A stretch of 64,000 bases of DNA from Agaricus subrufescens (GCA_029945375.1 CM057062.1:62001-126000), one strand, 5' to 3'. Shown: positions 1 to 14,344, numbered from the stretch's first letter. The notes: a model not told the origin generated them from the sequence alone. Numbers and translations are program-made.

Positions 1-2
1 GA

Positions 3-2081
<2,079 letters not shown>

Positions 2082-2399
2082 TATCTACAAGGCTTCGTTA
2101 GAAGTTGATTCTTCGAAAATACTACATAAATTAGAAATTTTCAGAGGAAAACGCCTGCCTTTGCAGCACAGCCAATCGAAAAATAAAAACCGAGTCGTCT
2201 CCAATGGAAGCCTGTTACAAAACCAACTGTCTGACCTTGCCATTCCAAAAGTCATTGTACTAGACTTTTTTGTACACATACTGATGCACTCTTGAACCAT
2301 TGAAGATAAAAACTCGAGTATTGTCAAACCCAGACACAGTATTCGTCGTCACTGAGAATATCGTACAGACACGCGGAGACTGGGAAGCAATGATAGCGG

Positions 2400-3490
2400 C
2401 TATACCAGTGAGATATTTTCATGGAAATGACCCCGCTCCTCATCCTGTTTCCTTTCCCTGCCGGCTTCACTAACTTCCACATCATCCTTATCATCATTGA
2501 GAAGGTGCTCTCGCAACACCGCAATAACCCGACTCTGCTCTTCTGCAGAGAGCATATATCCACTATCTGCGAGAGATCTCCGACGTTGAAATAGGTGGAC
2601 GAGACCATATATTGATAATGGTTTAATCCCTGTATGGTGAATTTACAACCAGAGATCAGCGGCTGTACCAATGTACCCAAAAACTGTCGCCTACCAAAAA
2701 ACACCAAAAGTAAGTTGCATCCAAATATCGCGGCAAACACACCGCATACAAATGTCTATACACCTCCGAGGACAGCGAAGCCGCTAAGCACAGTACTACT
2801 AGACTGCTCTCGTCGAATTTCATACAAGTTTTGTGCGGGATATATAGCCCCTTGATATGTCAATCTCAATGTTGCGGTAGTACTATCCCAGGGTGAATTT
2901 GTAAAATCCGGGTCTGGTACAAGGGCTTGAACTTCCACCTTACCAGAGTCTCATCATAATTCTCCATAAAATCATAGGTTGACTTCATTGTCCTATACTT
3001 TGCTATCCGCAAATCCTGGAGCATTAGAATGAAAGAAGCAACAATAGATAGCCAAATGATTCCGCCACTGATAGCGGTCCCAATTGTAATGAAGTTACCC
3101 TCGTATATAACGCTCGCGGAGATGATTCCGGCAAGTAGGCACGGTGTAACTGGAATATACAAATCAAAGTCAGTTATCATCCCCTTTTGACATGCCCTGA
3201 TAGCTGAACTCACCGAGAACAAGTTCGAAAATAGAAAATATATATTCTGATCTGACTGTCCAGATTTTTCTTGGCCAAAGCCTAACAAATATTGCTACGG
3301 TGACTAACTATCGCTCACCTCAGGATATGATGTAATACCACCGGAGGTAGGAGGCAACTAGCAGCAACAGCAACAGCCCAGGACCCAAAACCCCCGTTTA
3401 AAAAGATTATGAATAAAGTGTTCACAATAAGTGCGCGTAGCAAGATTTTTCGTGTCGTAATGGATACAAAGGGAAATTACCCATTAGGAA
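2400..3490 (-). pseudogene. Broken copy of the Mem membrane-protein family
   Basis: Homologous to the intact Mem genes at 41,296-43,391 and 53,602-55,665. Reading the minus strand, it matches their first transmembrane block (RKILLRALIV), the exon-2 block (PRKIWTVRSEYIFSIFELV), the block ending STYDFMENYD, then directly VQALVPDPDFTNSP and GIKPLSIYGLVHLFQRRRSL. The middle is missing: the segment running from the loop after MENYD to the end of the luminal domain has been deleted. A tryptophan codon is now TAG at 2756-2758, and no ATG is in frame with the first membrane segment because of an indel of about 10 nt near 3,470. These three lesions make it a clear pseudogene. It lies next to an F-box relic on the same strand, the same order as in the intact module. 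Confidence 0.8.
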
Positions 3491-3499
3491 GCGGCACAA

Positions 3500-4500
3500 G
3501 AAATATGATGGGTCAAAAGAGAGTGAGGGAGAGAGGGTATGTTTAAGTACCATCGATTCGTCGACAGCTCTTCCATTTCTACATCATGCGGCCAGTGTCA
3601 GGAGCCCGTATGTAGTGTATCGCCCACTATCCTTTCAAACTGTCATCTCATGTCCATTAATCACATTAACGTCGTAATGCCTATGAATTATGATTCAAGA
3701 TTTTAAAATAAGGTCGTTGCTTTTTTTAACAGCACCAGTTTCGGCTGGAGAAGCAAAAACAGCCTCATCTTACTGGGTAATGACCGCAAGAGTAAATAGT
3801 GTCCAATCGGATTAGAACAGGCAAGTGTGAAATGATTTTGACTTGATCAAGCTACTCATAGTTTTCCTCCAACATTATCTATAGTTCTCCTTCTAATTAC
3901 GGCTGATATAAGGATGTAAAAGAGCTTGAGACCACTCAGAGCCAAAATGAGAATCCAACGACAAGTTAGTGATAGGCAAGACGTTCCCACTCGATAAGTT
4001 ACATTTATCTTTCACTTTTTATTTAGTGACTCGGCTGATCTTAGCAGTGGGAGTAGCTCTGCAAGTACATCTGACGTTATCTATACGATATCATTCAAGA
4101 TTAGAACGTGAGTAAAACACAGCATTTTTTATAAATGACTGTTCGGCATCTATGCGATTCATGCGACCTTAACGACGAACACTGCCCTCCAAGTTCACCT
4201 GGCCCATTAGACGGGACAAATTATCTATAAACCACCTTTACTTATCACTCATCATACACAGCTAATGAAGCTGTTTAGGACTTCTGACTTAGGTAAAGAA
4301 CAAACGACTGCGCAGCCAATCTCCAGGAAAAGACATCTGACATCATCCTGTCCAATAATTGATTCAAAGTTCCCAGCTAGCATAAAAGAATTCTTATTGA
4401 AGACACAAAATTGAACATATCACCGATGTTCAAAGGGGAAAAAAAGTCCTATTGTAAATGAGATACCTTATACTGACAAAAAAAGGGACTTCTTTTTTTG
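3500..4500. other. No gene recognised
   Basis: AT-rich sequence between the Mem pseudogene and the F-box relic. I see no convincing coding exon, RNA gene or repeat boundary. Confidence 0.5.
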
Positions 4501-4501
4501 C

Positions 4502-5470
4502 AACTAATTCATCCCATCCACCTGTCCAAACACCTCCGGATTCAATCCATCATCCTTCAAAGAGAAATCCCCCTCTCCCTCTCGTAGAAACCTAAACCGC
4601 AAGGCCAACTTCACTTGGTCGCCGCTTCTTCCAGTCGACTATGTGTAGGCCAATAGTCGTAGTTGACAAAATTGTTGATGGGGTAGTCGTCGTTGCTTTG
4701 GGACGTGGATGTAGCGGGGGTGGTGGTGGTTAAGAAAGGATGAGGGTTGATGGCGGGGCCGGGGAAGGGATTTTGTAGGAAGTAGTAATGAATCTGAAGA
4801 GGAATCTGAGTCAGCACCATATACAACAATTCATGAAGAATGCGCAAGTGAAGACCAATCAGGCGAGTAATCCAAGGTGACATCAAGGGACAACAAATCA
4901 AGGGCGGGCAGTACAGGGACCATAGGACGTATGCGGCACGAGCAGAGAATATCGAGAACATACTGACCTATCTGGATCCAGATCAAAAGTAGTGCCGAGA
5001 AATTTTGGAAGTAACTTTTAGCAGCGGAGCCGCCGCAGCTGATTGTAGCAAATAAAGGGTCTCTCCTCGGTATCCCTGTATGCCGTGAATCAGGGAGTGT
5101 GGACGGTGGAGAAGATCTCGAAAATGTCCAACATTTCCCGCAATGAATGGAAAACGGTGCACTCGAGGCTCTTCTTATGTCAGAGGAAGCTTTTCCAGAG
5201 GTTGGTGGCAGAGGGGGCGACAGCAGGATAGGGGGGTCTATGAGCTGCCGAGGATGAGGCGGTGAACCGGTGAAGCTTTTTGAAGATTAGAGAGAGACGT
5301 GTGGGAAGGTGACTGTAGGGAGTCGTGCAAGGGCCAAGGGCTGACTGACGCGCCATGAAGTCTGGGATCGAGGTAGACGGCGTGGGAGTGCTAGCTGGTG
5401 AAGAGGTTGGTGAAGAGGATCCGAGCGAGGGTTGCCATGGAGATGTTCGAGGAGCAGAGTCCAGCGGGTG
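4502..5470 (-). pseudogene. Decayed F-box protein copy
   Basis: A relic of the F-box gene that is intact at 38,799-40,595. On the minus strand it retains pieces of the middle (the block before LILGSS), the segment coding SPWITRLIGLH in a shifted frame, and the C-terminal block NNFVNYDYWPTHSRLEEA, which corresponds to NTFVDYDYWSTHTRLEEA of the intact protein. The pieces lie in different frames and the F-box end is not recognisable. Its order relative to the Mem pseudogene (F-box then Mem on one strand) matches the intact module, so both probably arrived together as an inverted copy. Confidence 0.7.
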
Positions 5471-5570
5471 GAAGATGAGGGCGGAAATTGCGCCAGTCTT
5501 TTCTCATGCATGATAGTGTTGCCAAACCATACCAGGGATCGGCGTGCCTCCCTTTCTCCAACCTCCAAAC

Positions 5571-6460
5571 AGCCTTCTTCAAGGATCTATCAGTCAAGCT
5601 TGAAGCTAACTATGAGTGACATGAAAATCTGACTGGGTTGTTATGTCTTCCTGGGACAGAAGCTACCGAGTCTGTTTTAATGAATCATATAATCATATTC
5701 GACAAGAGTGGAGGGATACCATGCTTGTTTTATCTGGAGATGGCGAGTAGTCGGGTTGGGTCATAGAACTTGCACACTGGTGAGGCACTGCCAGTTGCGC
5801 ATCGGCCATGATTGCTGAGAGTGGCGTGTCAACGCACGGCCGTAATGCGTGATATGTTAGCGCCAGATCAATTGGTTGATCCTTACTCATCAATCATATC
5901 GCTACCTGGCCTGACACAACCACAACCACTTTCCTTACCGGATGATGACTCCATACGCAAGCGATTCTCAAGTATTCTTCTGTATCATAGAAACTGGTAA
6001 TCCATCGTAAATGGAACGATTCAGGACCAAACCGTCTGAGTTTATGTTTGCGGGGCAAAAACAGCGCCCAGGTGAAACTGTAATCAGTTCATCCGGTATC
6101 GTTCTCAATTGTCTAATAAAAGAGTCTTACGTTCGGAATCATTGGCAACAGCACATGTTTAGATATCTGTTGTCCCTTTTTATTACTGTGACATTTACTC
6201 AATTCATCATGAGGATCAGCTTATTGATTATGCTCGAATATCAGGTTAACCTCCTTTGACCAGCAAGACATGAAACCTCGGGGAATAGGTTTAATATTGT
6301 ATGCTGTAAGTGACCGTTATCAACCCTGAATTACGAAACGTTACATCTGTTTCAGAGCTTGGTGGTAGTACTTAACCATAGATAGGTAAAGTGGCGGTGC
6401 ATGAGGAATATAAAGCATACGAGCTTCGAACTCGTCTTTTTCCACCCCATCAAAGTTGCA
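5571..6460. other. No gene recognised
   Basis: Only short overlapping open frames on both strands with no family resemblance. The last part is the upstream region of the next gene. Confidence 0.5.
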
Positions 6461-7635
6461 ATGGACAACGCTCAATCTGCCAATGATAGAGTGTCCGAGG
6501 CAGTCAACCTTATATCTGGTACAACAGTCTCAGGGGTTCTCTACACACTTGTAGTAGTGCTCTATTGCTTTTCGATTCGGTTGTCTTATTCGCAGCTTCG
6601 TAATTTTGATGGGAAAATCAAACGACCAACAGCCCTTACACTAATTTTGGCTTCAATTATGATAACATGCGCAACAATGGATGTTGTTCTTTCGAACCTC
6701 CAAAGGCGAATCACCTATATCGACTTTGGCACTCTACCTGGTGGACCACAGGGACTTCCGGCGTCTCTTCACGCAACAACGGTTGAAAGGGTGAGGTTTT
6801 TTGTGAGATTTTTGGACAATTCTCTGATATCAGGAGTGCTTGTGAGTATAAGGTATCTTCCGTAGGAACACTCCCTCATTTGTTCAGGTATGGCGTGTTC
6901 TGGTCCTCTGGAGTAGAAATCCTATTGTGAAGGTTATTACCGTATTCCTCTATGTCGTCCGAATTGGTGAGTATATCGTATAAAATTATAATTACATTTG
7001 TGAACATCATTTCCCCACATCCAGGAATCGCAATTACTGACTCCGTATTGCAATGGAAATTTTCAGGTCAAGTAATAAGTACATCAGATATCCCTCGATT
7101 ACCGCAAGTAACGTTTATAGTATCCATTACATTTGGGGCTGCAAACCTTATGTTTATGACCACGATGTTGGTTATACGTCTATTGTCTGCTCGGTGGCAA
7201 TATATAGGAACAATTGGTATGTATGTGACCCTGCAAAGCCTGCTCGTACCGAGAAGATTCAAAAGACTCACCAAATGCAGGAAAATCCGAAACTGCCGAT
7301 CACTATCTGAGTATTGTTGCTATATTAATCGAGTCCTACGCACTTGAGACTGCGTGGAACATCGCATTCTGCGTCTTTTGTGCCCTACAATACGTCCCTG
7401 TAAACGACTTCTTCGATGCTACTGTTACTCAGGTTGATGTGGGTCCTTGCATCTCTGTCATTGATTCTTTGGACTGACTCATGTGCGTCTTCTTGAGGTA
7501 CTTGCGAACCTTCTGGTTATCTATCGAGTGGCGTCGGGACGTACGTGGGAAAAGCAAAATCACGATGCAGTTAGCAGTTTACGATGGAACCGCAGTGCCC
7601 CATCCGGTGCGAATACCAGAACTTCAGACCTATGA
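6461..7635 (+). CDS. Seven-transmembrane-like protein, copy A (about 315 aa)
   Basis: Multi-pass membrane protein of unknown function; such families are expanded in Agaricomycetes. Five exons: 6461-6841, 6888-6966, 7025-7216, 7281-7438, 7498-7635, with introns in the same positions and phases as copies at 9,147 and 12,004. The start is the ATG in MDNAQSANDRVSEAVNLISG, which aligns with the paralogues; an ATG 60 nt upstream is in frame but not conserved. Shared landmarks are SGTTVSGVLYTLVVVLYCF (TM1), a hydrophobic stretch ending LQRRITYIDFGTLPGGP, LLSARWQ before the third intron, SYALETAWNIAFCVFCALQYVPV, and LLVIYRVASGRTWEKQ near the C-terminus. No stop or frameshift. Substitution of the conserved lysine-rich stretch near the end of exon 1 sets it apart from the others. 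Confidence 0.75.
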
Positions 7636-7984
7636 ACAACAGAGTTTCTTGAAGTAAAACCATGACGACGCCTTCTTTGTCAGTTTTTTCTCCTCCTAGT
7701 ATAACGTTAATATCTCTGGCTATACATCATATATCTTGATCTGCTTCCAGCTGCCGTATCGTGATGTCAAAAGCTTGATAATGCAGCTATACAAAGACCG
7801 TCGAGCGTAGGATGATTGCACTGTCATATATATATACCTGCAAAACGAGTCACAGCTAATTAATTGAGCTCGGCATACAATTCCTCTGTATCGCAATAGA
7901 ACGTAATTTGGAGCATCGCGCCACAGATAATTTCAGAAGGTACTGATTACGGGGGTTATGGTGCGCTTCACTTACATCTCATTT

Positions 7985-8769
7985 GGTATTTCAGCTTAGA
8001 TCAACCCAGGTATGGCGTGTCATAATCGTATAGAGTGGGATTCCATTATTTAGACCCATCACTCTATTCCTCTATGCAAGTAATACGGGTGAGCGAACCT
8101 TCAGACGTGTTCTTAGTCGCAATCATTTTTGGTGAAAATTAAATATACAATCTTCAGCGCTTGTGATTACATATTTGGTAATGGAATGGCCGGGTTCGGG
8201 ACAACGACTAGCAGTGGTGGCCGCCCCTGGCGTAGCGCACAGAACGTTCATTGCCTCAATTACATTTGGTACCGTCTTCCTGGTGGTCATGACTTTAATG
8301 CTGATTATACGATTGTTGTTCGCTCGGTGGCAACAGGCTAAAGTCCTAGGTATGTGTCACATTGACCGTTACTGGTCCAAAATTGAAGAAGGTTCACCCG
8401 AGGGCAGGAGAAACCGAAGTTGGAGATCAGTACTTGGGTATCGCCGCTATGTTGATTATCTTACGCTCTAGAGACGGCATGGAATGTTGCCTTCTGCATC
8501 TGTTGTTCGCTCGAGTACGTGCCTGTAGATAGGTTTTTCAATGCTACTCTTACACAAGTTGACGTGAGTCTACCTATTTTTGTTTGTTATTCTGTCCTGT
8601 TGGCACTAGCTCATCGGAGTGTTTTCAACAGATTCTTACGAACTTTCTTGTCATCTATCGAGTGATATCAAAGCGTGCGCAGGATAGGTTGACGCGTGAC
8701 CGGCTTACTACTATACAATGGAACCATCATAATGAATCTTCTGCAACTGTTGGAACTATCAACCCCTGA
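7985..8769 (+). pseudogene. 5'-truncated 7TM-like copy
   Basis: Matches exons 2-5 of the 7TM-like family; exon 1 is absent. It closely resembles the copy at 9,147-10,347. The exon-2 block beginning TATGGCGTGTC has a tryptophan changed to TAG about 24 nt in (TGG to TAG). In exon 4 a 2-nt deletion relative to the intact copy shifts the frame after the block GDQYLGIAAM. The rest, including MEWPGSGQRLAVVAAPGVAH and the C-terminal NFLVIYRVISKRAQDR, is still readable. The truncation point lies in what would be intron 1. Confidence 0.75.
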
Positions 8770-9146
8770 AAATAGGCTGGATCCATGTTGTTTAAATTAC
8801 CTTCACGTATGCACTCCTATTGTAAACTACCCTAGTCATTGTGACCAAATCCTTTCTCCCTCCGTTCTAGCACTCGACGCGGACCGGCATTCATGCGTAA
8901 ATCCTCACGTGAGCAAACCGTGGGACGGCATCTGCCACGGCCAGTTATCTTAGCACTCAGTACTCAGTGCTCATGATCATGATCATGATTTGCAACTGAT
9001 CCCACCTGCATCTAGGCAAATCAATCTTCTGGCATCAGCTGGCATCTTTCGGTAGCATTTGCGTGGCCGGCGCATATCTAGAGGACATGAAGGAAAAAAC
9101 ACATCAACTTCGAACTATTCCCTTCCGGTCGCCCACCAACCCTGCC

Positions 9147-10347
9147 ATGGAAAGCGCTCCAATCACCAGAAATAATCTGTCCGAAGCAGTAGACCTTTTC
9201 TCTGGTACAACCGTCGCAGGAGTACTCTACACTTTTGTGGCTGTGTTGTACTGCCTCATGTTCTACTCAGAGAGAAGGAGTCTTAGTGAAATCCTCCGAC
9301 TCCGACGTAGGGTCGCCGTATTCATCTTAATTTCATTTATGATGTTATGTGCCACAATGGACGTTACACTTCTGAACATCCAGAGGCGAATAACATTTGT
9401 TGATTATAACACTCTTCCTGGTGGGCCGCTGGGGTTGGCAGCATCTTTTCATGCATTAACGATCATGAAGCTGTTGCTTGTTACAAGACTGATCGAAAAG
9501 CTGTTGATTACTTGGTTGATGGTAAGCTTCGCCTGCATCTCATTCAGTATGTCAACTTATGCCCGCCCAGGTGTGGCGTGTCATACTCATATGGGATGGA
9601 TTCCCCTTAGCCAGGCCCATCGCTCTATTCCTCTATGCCAGTAACACAGGTGAGCAAATGAGTCTTCATGGTTGTTTTTTTTTTTTCGCGACGATTTTGA
9701 GCGAAAATTCAATATACGAGTTCAGGGCTTGCGATTACAGAGCTTGTGATGGAATGGCTGGGTTCGGGACCACTGGTCGCAGCTGTCGCTCCCTCTCGCG
9801 TAGCGCGCAGAATGTTTATTGCTTCAAGTACTTTCGATACCGGCTTCCTGGTGACTATGACCTTGATGTTGGTTATACGTCTGTTGTCCCTTCGGCGGCA
9901 ACAAGCTCAAATCCTAGGTATGTGCCGCATACACCATTACTGGACCAAAAGAAGGCTCACCCAAAGACAGGGGCACCTAGAGTTGGCGACCGATACTTGA
10001 GTATTGTCGCTATATTCATCCAATCGTATGTTCTAGAGGCGGCGTGGAATATTGCCTTTTGCATCTTTTGTTCCCTCAAGTACGTGCCTGTAGATAAGTT
10101 TTTCAATGCCACTCTTACACAAGTTGACGTGAGTCGATCTTTATTTTTGTTGTCCTCTCATTGGCACTAGTTCATCCGATGTTTTTTTTTAAAGATTCTC
10201 ACAAATTTTCTTGTCATCTATCGAATACTATTAGAAAGTGCGTGGGACAGGCAGATGCCTGACTCGCTTAGTAGTCTGCACTGGGACCATGATGATACTA
10301 CGGCCGTTGGAAAAACTATCAAGATGGGCCGGCTCCATGTTGTTTAA
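9147..10347 (+). CDS. Seven-transmembrane-like protein, copy B (about 315 aa)
   Basis: Intact member of the 7TM-like family. Exons: 9147-9521, 9571-9649, 9726-9917, 9971-10128, 10195-10347. Start chosen at MESAPITRNNLSEAVDLFSG because this is the point where paralogues begin to align; an in-frame ATG lies 84 nt upstream. Features: FSGTTVAGVLYTFVAVLYCL (TM1), VFILISFMMLCATMDVTLLN (TM2), LPGGPLGLAASFHALTIMKL leading into TM3, then MEWLGSGPLVAAVAPSRVAR between later membrane spans. The last intron ends in an unusual purine-rich acceptor (TTTTTTTTTAAAG). A TatD relic follows on the other strand, repeating the 7TM-to-TatD order seen elsewhere in the window. Function unknown; a transporter- or receptor-like role would be guesswork. 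Confidence 0.75.
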
Positions 10348-10349
10348 GT

Positions 10350-10856
10350 TACCTTCATCTATGCACTCCTATTGTAGGTTACTCTAGTGGTTGTCACCAA
10401 ATATTTTCTTCCTCCGTTCTAGTACTCGACGCGCACAAGCATTCGCGCATAAATCCTCGAATTCCCCCGATCAAGAAGACTTTCCACCCTCGAACTGCGG
10501 ATGGTCACGACACAAGATGAAACTCAACCGAGTTTAGACTGCAACGTTTCTCAACCGTGATGCCAAGTATTTCTGATCGTCCAGACCGGATGGTTGGTTT
10601 CGCTACCGCTGGTCCAATTTTAGACTTGGTCAAAATGTGATCGCACTGTCGTATCCACAAGAACTCCGAGGAGTTCAGTATCGCACCCCTCCACATGTTC
10701 ATTTTCTTGCCCGCATGAATTGCCTGTCTCCTGGGTCTACTCTTACACCCAAGGTTGATATATATGGTCATGCCACAGTTTAGACAGCCGTTGGCAGCTA
10801 CTTGCACTACGTAGATACATAATTACACAGAATTCTATGAGAGTAGGCGACCTCGG
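10350..10856. repeat. Module spacer, duplicated at 37,276-37,510
   Basis: Non-coding spacer between a 7TM-like gene and a TatD copy. Parts recur after the 7TM pseudogene at 37.3 kb, for example the runs GTTCATTTTCTTGCC and TCTTACACCCAAGGTT. It shows that the duplicated unit includes the intergenic DNA, not only the genes. Confidence 0.6.
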
Positions 10857-11190
10857 TTCCGTATACTTTTTTAGCAGTCTATTTCTCTCTCTTAGCAACC
10901 CTCTGCGTATCCCATTGACCATCAGTAGCAAAGATATCGACTGAATCAGATTGCCAGGAATATCACGGCAGTACGACAAATAAGGATCGGAAGTGATGCC
11001 ACGGACGTTGGTATAAGTGCCATTTGTGGAGCTTCTAGGGTACGAAATGCAAAGCGGGGATTGAGCCCATGTAGACATGTCTCTTATTACATTGACAATA
11101 TCAGCACCAGGGCAGTACGATATGTCACCTGAAATGATGGAGCTTAGAGCGACCAAGTGAACATAAAGACGAAAGACATGCATTTCCAAT
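10857..11190 (-). pseudogene. Ancient TatD-family relic (C-terminal exon)
   Basis: Read on the minus strand in broken frames, this segment matches the last exon of the TatD gene at 37,628-38,764: a block reading DIPW, then GQWDTQRVAKREK, one stop codon, then TAKKVYG, against IPWTAEFV, GQWDADRVMREARE and NAKKVYG in the intact protein. One base is missing after the IP codons and an in-frame TAG replaces a residue of the helix. A 148-aa open frame crosses the region in another frame but has no family resemblance. It is more diverged than the other TatD pseudogenes, so it probably records an older duplication. Confidence 0.55.
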
Positions 11191-12003
11191 GTGTAGATCC
11201 AAGAAAAAACTCACGGAGAGGCTATTAAAGCTCCAGTGGCTGATTGAAACGGAGTGTCTGACAAGCTTTCAGCTCGCCTATCAGTTCTCAACAAATCATG
11301 GGAGGGAAAGGGCTTGGCGTCATCTCAGGTCCTATCATTTCGATAGTTTAACACGCTTCTCGTGGGTGTGTAGTATTTGTAGAGCGGAATATAGATTCAG
11401 TAACACATGATATGAAGGCTGCGGTGATCAGGCGGGCCTTGATCTTGTCGGGTTTACATTGCACCTTGTAGAAGAATCATGTCAGGGGAAATCTTCAAGG
11501 ATGAATATCAATGATAGCTCACAAATAGTCTATTACCGATTTGTTGGTAGACAGTATGCGCGATTTTTAGAGTAGGGGGTGAGAGCTGGTCGAAAACACC
11601 TTGTTGAAGGTGATAGAATTCTGCAAGGGCGAGACGATAGTGAGCGTTGAAACAATGACACCGAAAAAAGACGTTTTTGATGAAAAACATACCAGAGCCA
11701 TGGACTGGGCAACTGAAACGACACTACTAGTAGGCATCGAGTCACCTGATACCGTAGTGACATTGGTGTGACTTCTGTACCAGCTTGATCGGACGGTCGA
11801 CTCTCACCCCACGCATCAGGATCGATTTGATTTCAACAGCGGCGTTGCGCTTCCTCGGTCTCAGGACAACTTCTCAAATCACAATGTTAACAAATATGGA
11901 ATGTGCGGTATAGTACACTTGGGTTGGTAAAAAGAAATAATCAACATTATAAAAACATGTCGACTTTTGAAACTAGACTCTATCGCCCGCAGAAAAACCA
12001 ACC
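11191..12003. other. No gene recognised
   Basis: No exon with family resemblance on either strand; the final ~100 nt is the upstream region of the next 7TM-like gene. Confidence 0.5.
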
Positions 12004-13163
12004 ATGGCAGGCCCACAGATTAACAGCAACCACAATAACGAAGCAGTAGATCTGTTCTCCGGTACAACGGTCGCGAGTGTTCTTTACACACTCGTAGTTG
12101 TACTCTATTGCTTCTCGAGCAGCCTGACCTACTCGCAGATCAAAAACCTCCATGGAAAGATTCAACGAGGAACGGTCTTTACATTCATCTTGGCTACGTT
12201 GATGATGATATTTGCGACTATGGATGTGACGTTGTTGAACCTCCAGAGGCGCATCACATATGTTGACTATGGTCATCTTCCTGGTGGTCCGCTGGCACTT
12301 GCGGCGTCTCAGCATGCGTCGACGATCATAAAACTATCGCTTGTTACCAGACTTGTCGAGAAGCTGCTCATTATAGCTGTTATGGTAAGCCTTCCTTGCA
12401 AGTTGTTTAGTTCGTGCATTGACTCACAGTTGACGTAGATATGGCGTGTCTTTGTGCTTTGGACTGGGGTTCCTCTAATCAAACCCGCTATCCTATTAAT
12501 CTATGTTGCTAATGCTGGTGAGTTACGATCCCCGCTTCAAGATGGCAAAGACTCAACATAGAACATCTAGCAATTTCAATCGCGGATCTGGTGTTGCAAT
12601 GGCCGGGTACAGGAAAGCTCATCACCATTGTACCGGCCCCGGTGGCCGAGCACAAAATGTTCCTCGTCGCAACTACATTCGGCACCGCCTTCCTGGCGTT
12701 CCTAACCCTCATGTTGGTCGTCCGTTTGTTGACCGCCCGATGGCAACTGGTCAAAGTCATGGGTATGTGTGCCGTGTATTCCAATACCATTGGGTCTCAC
12801 TGTAAAAAAACAGGGAAAACTGAAGCGGCGGACACATATCTGGGTGTCGTTGCTATATTGGTTGAATCCTACGCGCTGGAGACGGTTTGGAATATTATGT
12901 TCAGCATCTTTTGTTCGCTCAAGCTGGTGCCCGTGAAAAACTTTTTCGTTGCCACTGTTACTCAGATTGACGTGAGTGCATCTTTTTCAAGTCTTCTTTG
13001 GAGCTGGCTCATCGTTTTCGAACAGATTCTTACGAACCTTCTTGTCATCTATCGAGTGGTGTCAGGACGGGCGTGGGATAGACAGACGCATGGCCATGTT
13101 AGTACTTTACAGTGGAACCATCAGGGAGCGACTCGTGAGGCCACTGAATCTATCGATCAGTAA
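12004..13163 (+). CDS. Seven-transmembrane-like protein, copy C (about 315 aa)
   Basis: Intact 7TM-like family member. Exons 12004-12384, 12439-12517, 12571-12762, 12814-12971, 13026-13163; exon lengths 381, 79, 192, 158 and 138 nt equal those of copy A exactly, which supports both models. Landmarks: FSGTTVASVLYTLVVVLYCF (TM1), FTFILATLMMIFATMDVTLL (TM2), HLPGGPLALAASQHASTIIK, VWRVFVLW-like start of exon 2, TARWQLVKVMG before intron 3, SYALETVWNIMFSIFCSLKL, LLVIYRVVSGRAWDRQ. A TatD pseudogene and an F-box stub follow, so this is the 7TM member of a module copy whose other genes have died. Function unknown. Confidence 0.78.
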
Positions 13164-13390
13164 TTCAAGTATGTCTTCCGATGCTCGCTACTTGTGTAAA
13201 TAATTATCTGTTGTAACAAATGAAAGCTTACCTATTTGCTTGACACTCGATGATCATTCAGACTTCTAACTGTGATGCCAAGTTTTGAGCATAGAAACAA
13301 CAAAAGTCAAATTTCTTTTCGCAGGCCAATGATCACTCGTTGCATCCACGGCAACGCCGTATGCTAAGAATACGATCAAACACCACGTTG

Positions 13391-14260
13391 CTAAACCCCA
13401 TACACCTTTTTCGCATTTTCCCTCGCCTCTCTCATGAATATGTCGGCATCCCATTGACCGCCGGCAGCGATGCTGGCGACAAACTCGGCAGTCCAGGAAG
13501 TCATGGCAATGTGGCAGATGGGAAGTTTTTTGCCTTTGAGATCGGGGATGGAGTTGTAGACGTTTGCGGGGACCATGTAGGGGGCGTCCGTTTCGAGAAG
13601 GATTCAAAGAGGGGCTGTGGGATTTGAGGTGGACATGTTTTTATCGCGGCGGAGGTATTCGGGTTGGTGGAGTATGTGATAACGCCTGGAGGGAGATTTA
13701 GAAAGAAGATGATGGGCGAAGTGAATAACGAAACCTGTGATGCCGATGTAGAGATTGGGAAAATAGTCGAGAAGGCGCTGTGCAAAATCGGGCGAGTCGG
13801 TGAGACAATGGGTATGAACTGAGGAAGGTTGAGCGAATAGCACGAAAGATAGCGCAGGCGAGAACCCTGTGATCTTTTGGGACTTTGTCTTTTATTATGG
13901 ATGCGGTATCGTCATCTGCCTCGCGGGTGTGGATGGTTAGTGCCTTGCCCAGCTTGACGGCCTGTTTGAGTTGCCCGCGAAAGACGGCGCGCTGGATGTC
14001 GCGGGGAGAGTTATCGTAGTGATAGTCCAGACCCGTCTTGCCCCAGCCGACACAGCGGGGGTGGGACATGGCTTCTATGCTGAACACACGTCAGCATCGG
14101 GCGGCGATGGTGACCATGATGACGCACATTCCATTTTCGATTTCGTCGGTATAGTGCTGCACCTCGTGCCTGCAGCTGGGGTCGGCAGGGTAAAGACAGG
14201 TTGGAGAGAGACACGCACGGATGGACGCGTAACCGACGCCATGCTACGGTCGGGCGGCGG
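13391..14260 (-). pseudogene. TatD-type metal-dependent hydrolase copy, disabled
   Basis: Nearly all of the TatD gene of 37,628-38,764 can be traced here, with its introns: the blocks ending KKVYGV, AIKNMSTSNPTAPL, HCLTDSPDFAQRLLDYFP and SHPRCVGWGKTGLDYHYD. Two lesions disable it. The codon for arginine equivalent to residue 260 is TGA (13,604-13,606 on the plus strand reads TCA), where the intact gene has CGA. The 5' end has lost roughly 270-300 nt including the metal-binding HSH motif, joining the region just after GVHPCVS-like sequence directly to the upstream edge of the F-box start. The same TGA is found in the copy at 16.8 kb. Confidence 0.85.
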
Positions 14261-14278
14261 GCGAGCGTGGGAAGCCGG

Positions 14279-14344
14279 ATGGAGAAGATCTCGGTGGCCC
14301 GGCTGGACGCCGAGATCGAGGCCCTCAACGTGCGCCGGAGTTAG
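14279..14344 (+). pseudogene. F-box gene 5' stub
   Basis: Same start context as the intact F-box gene (38,799): ATGGAGAAGATCTC, then the coiled segment RLDAEIEALNVRR. It lacks about 15 nt early on and hits TAG after 21 codons, where the intact gene continues into the F-box. It sits divergently beside the TatD pseudogene as in the intact module. Confidence 0.75.

Noticed and set aside
7068..7310. Small alternative-frame ORFs inside 7TM exon 3 (both strands)
   Set aside because: Shadows of the spliced gene; the exon frame is fixed by three paralogues.
8955..8985. TGATCA-rich short repeat as a regulatory site
   Set aside because: A short simple repeat with no supporting context.
10743..11189. 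148-aa minus-strand protein
   Set aside because: Its frame does not match any family, while the other frames hold a TatD relic.
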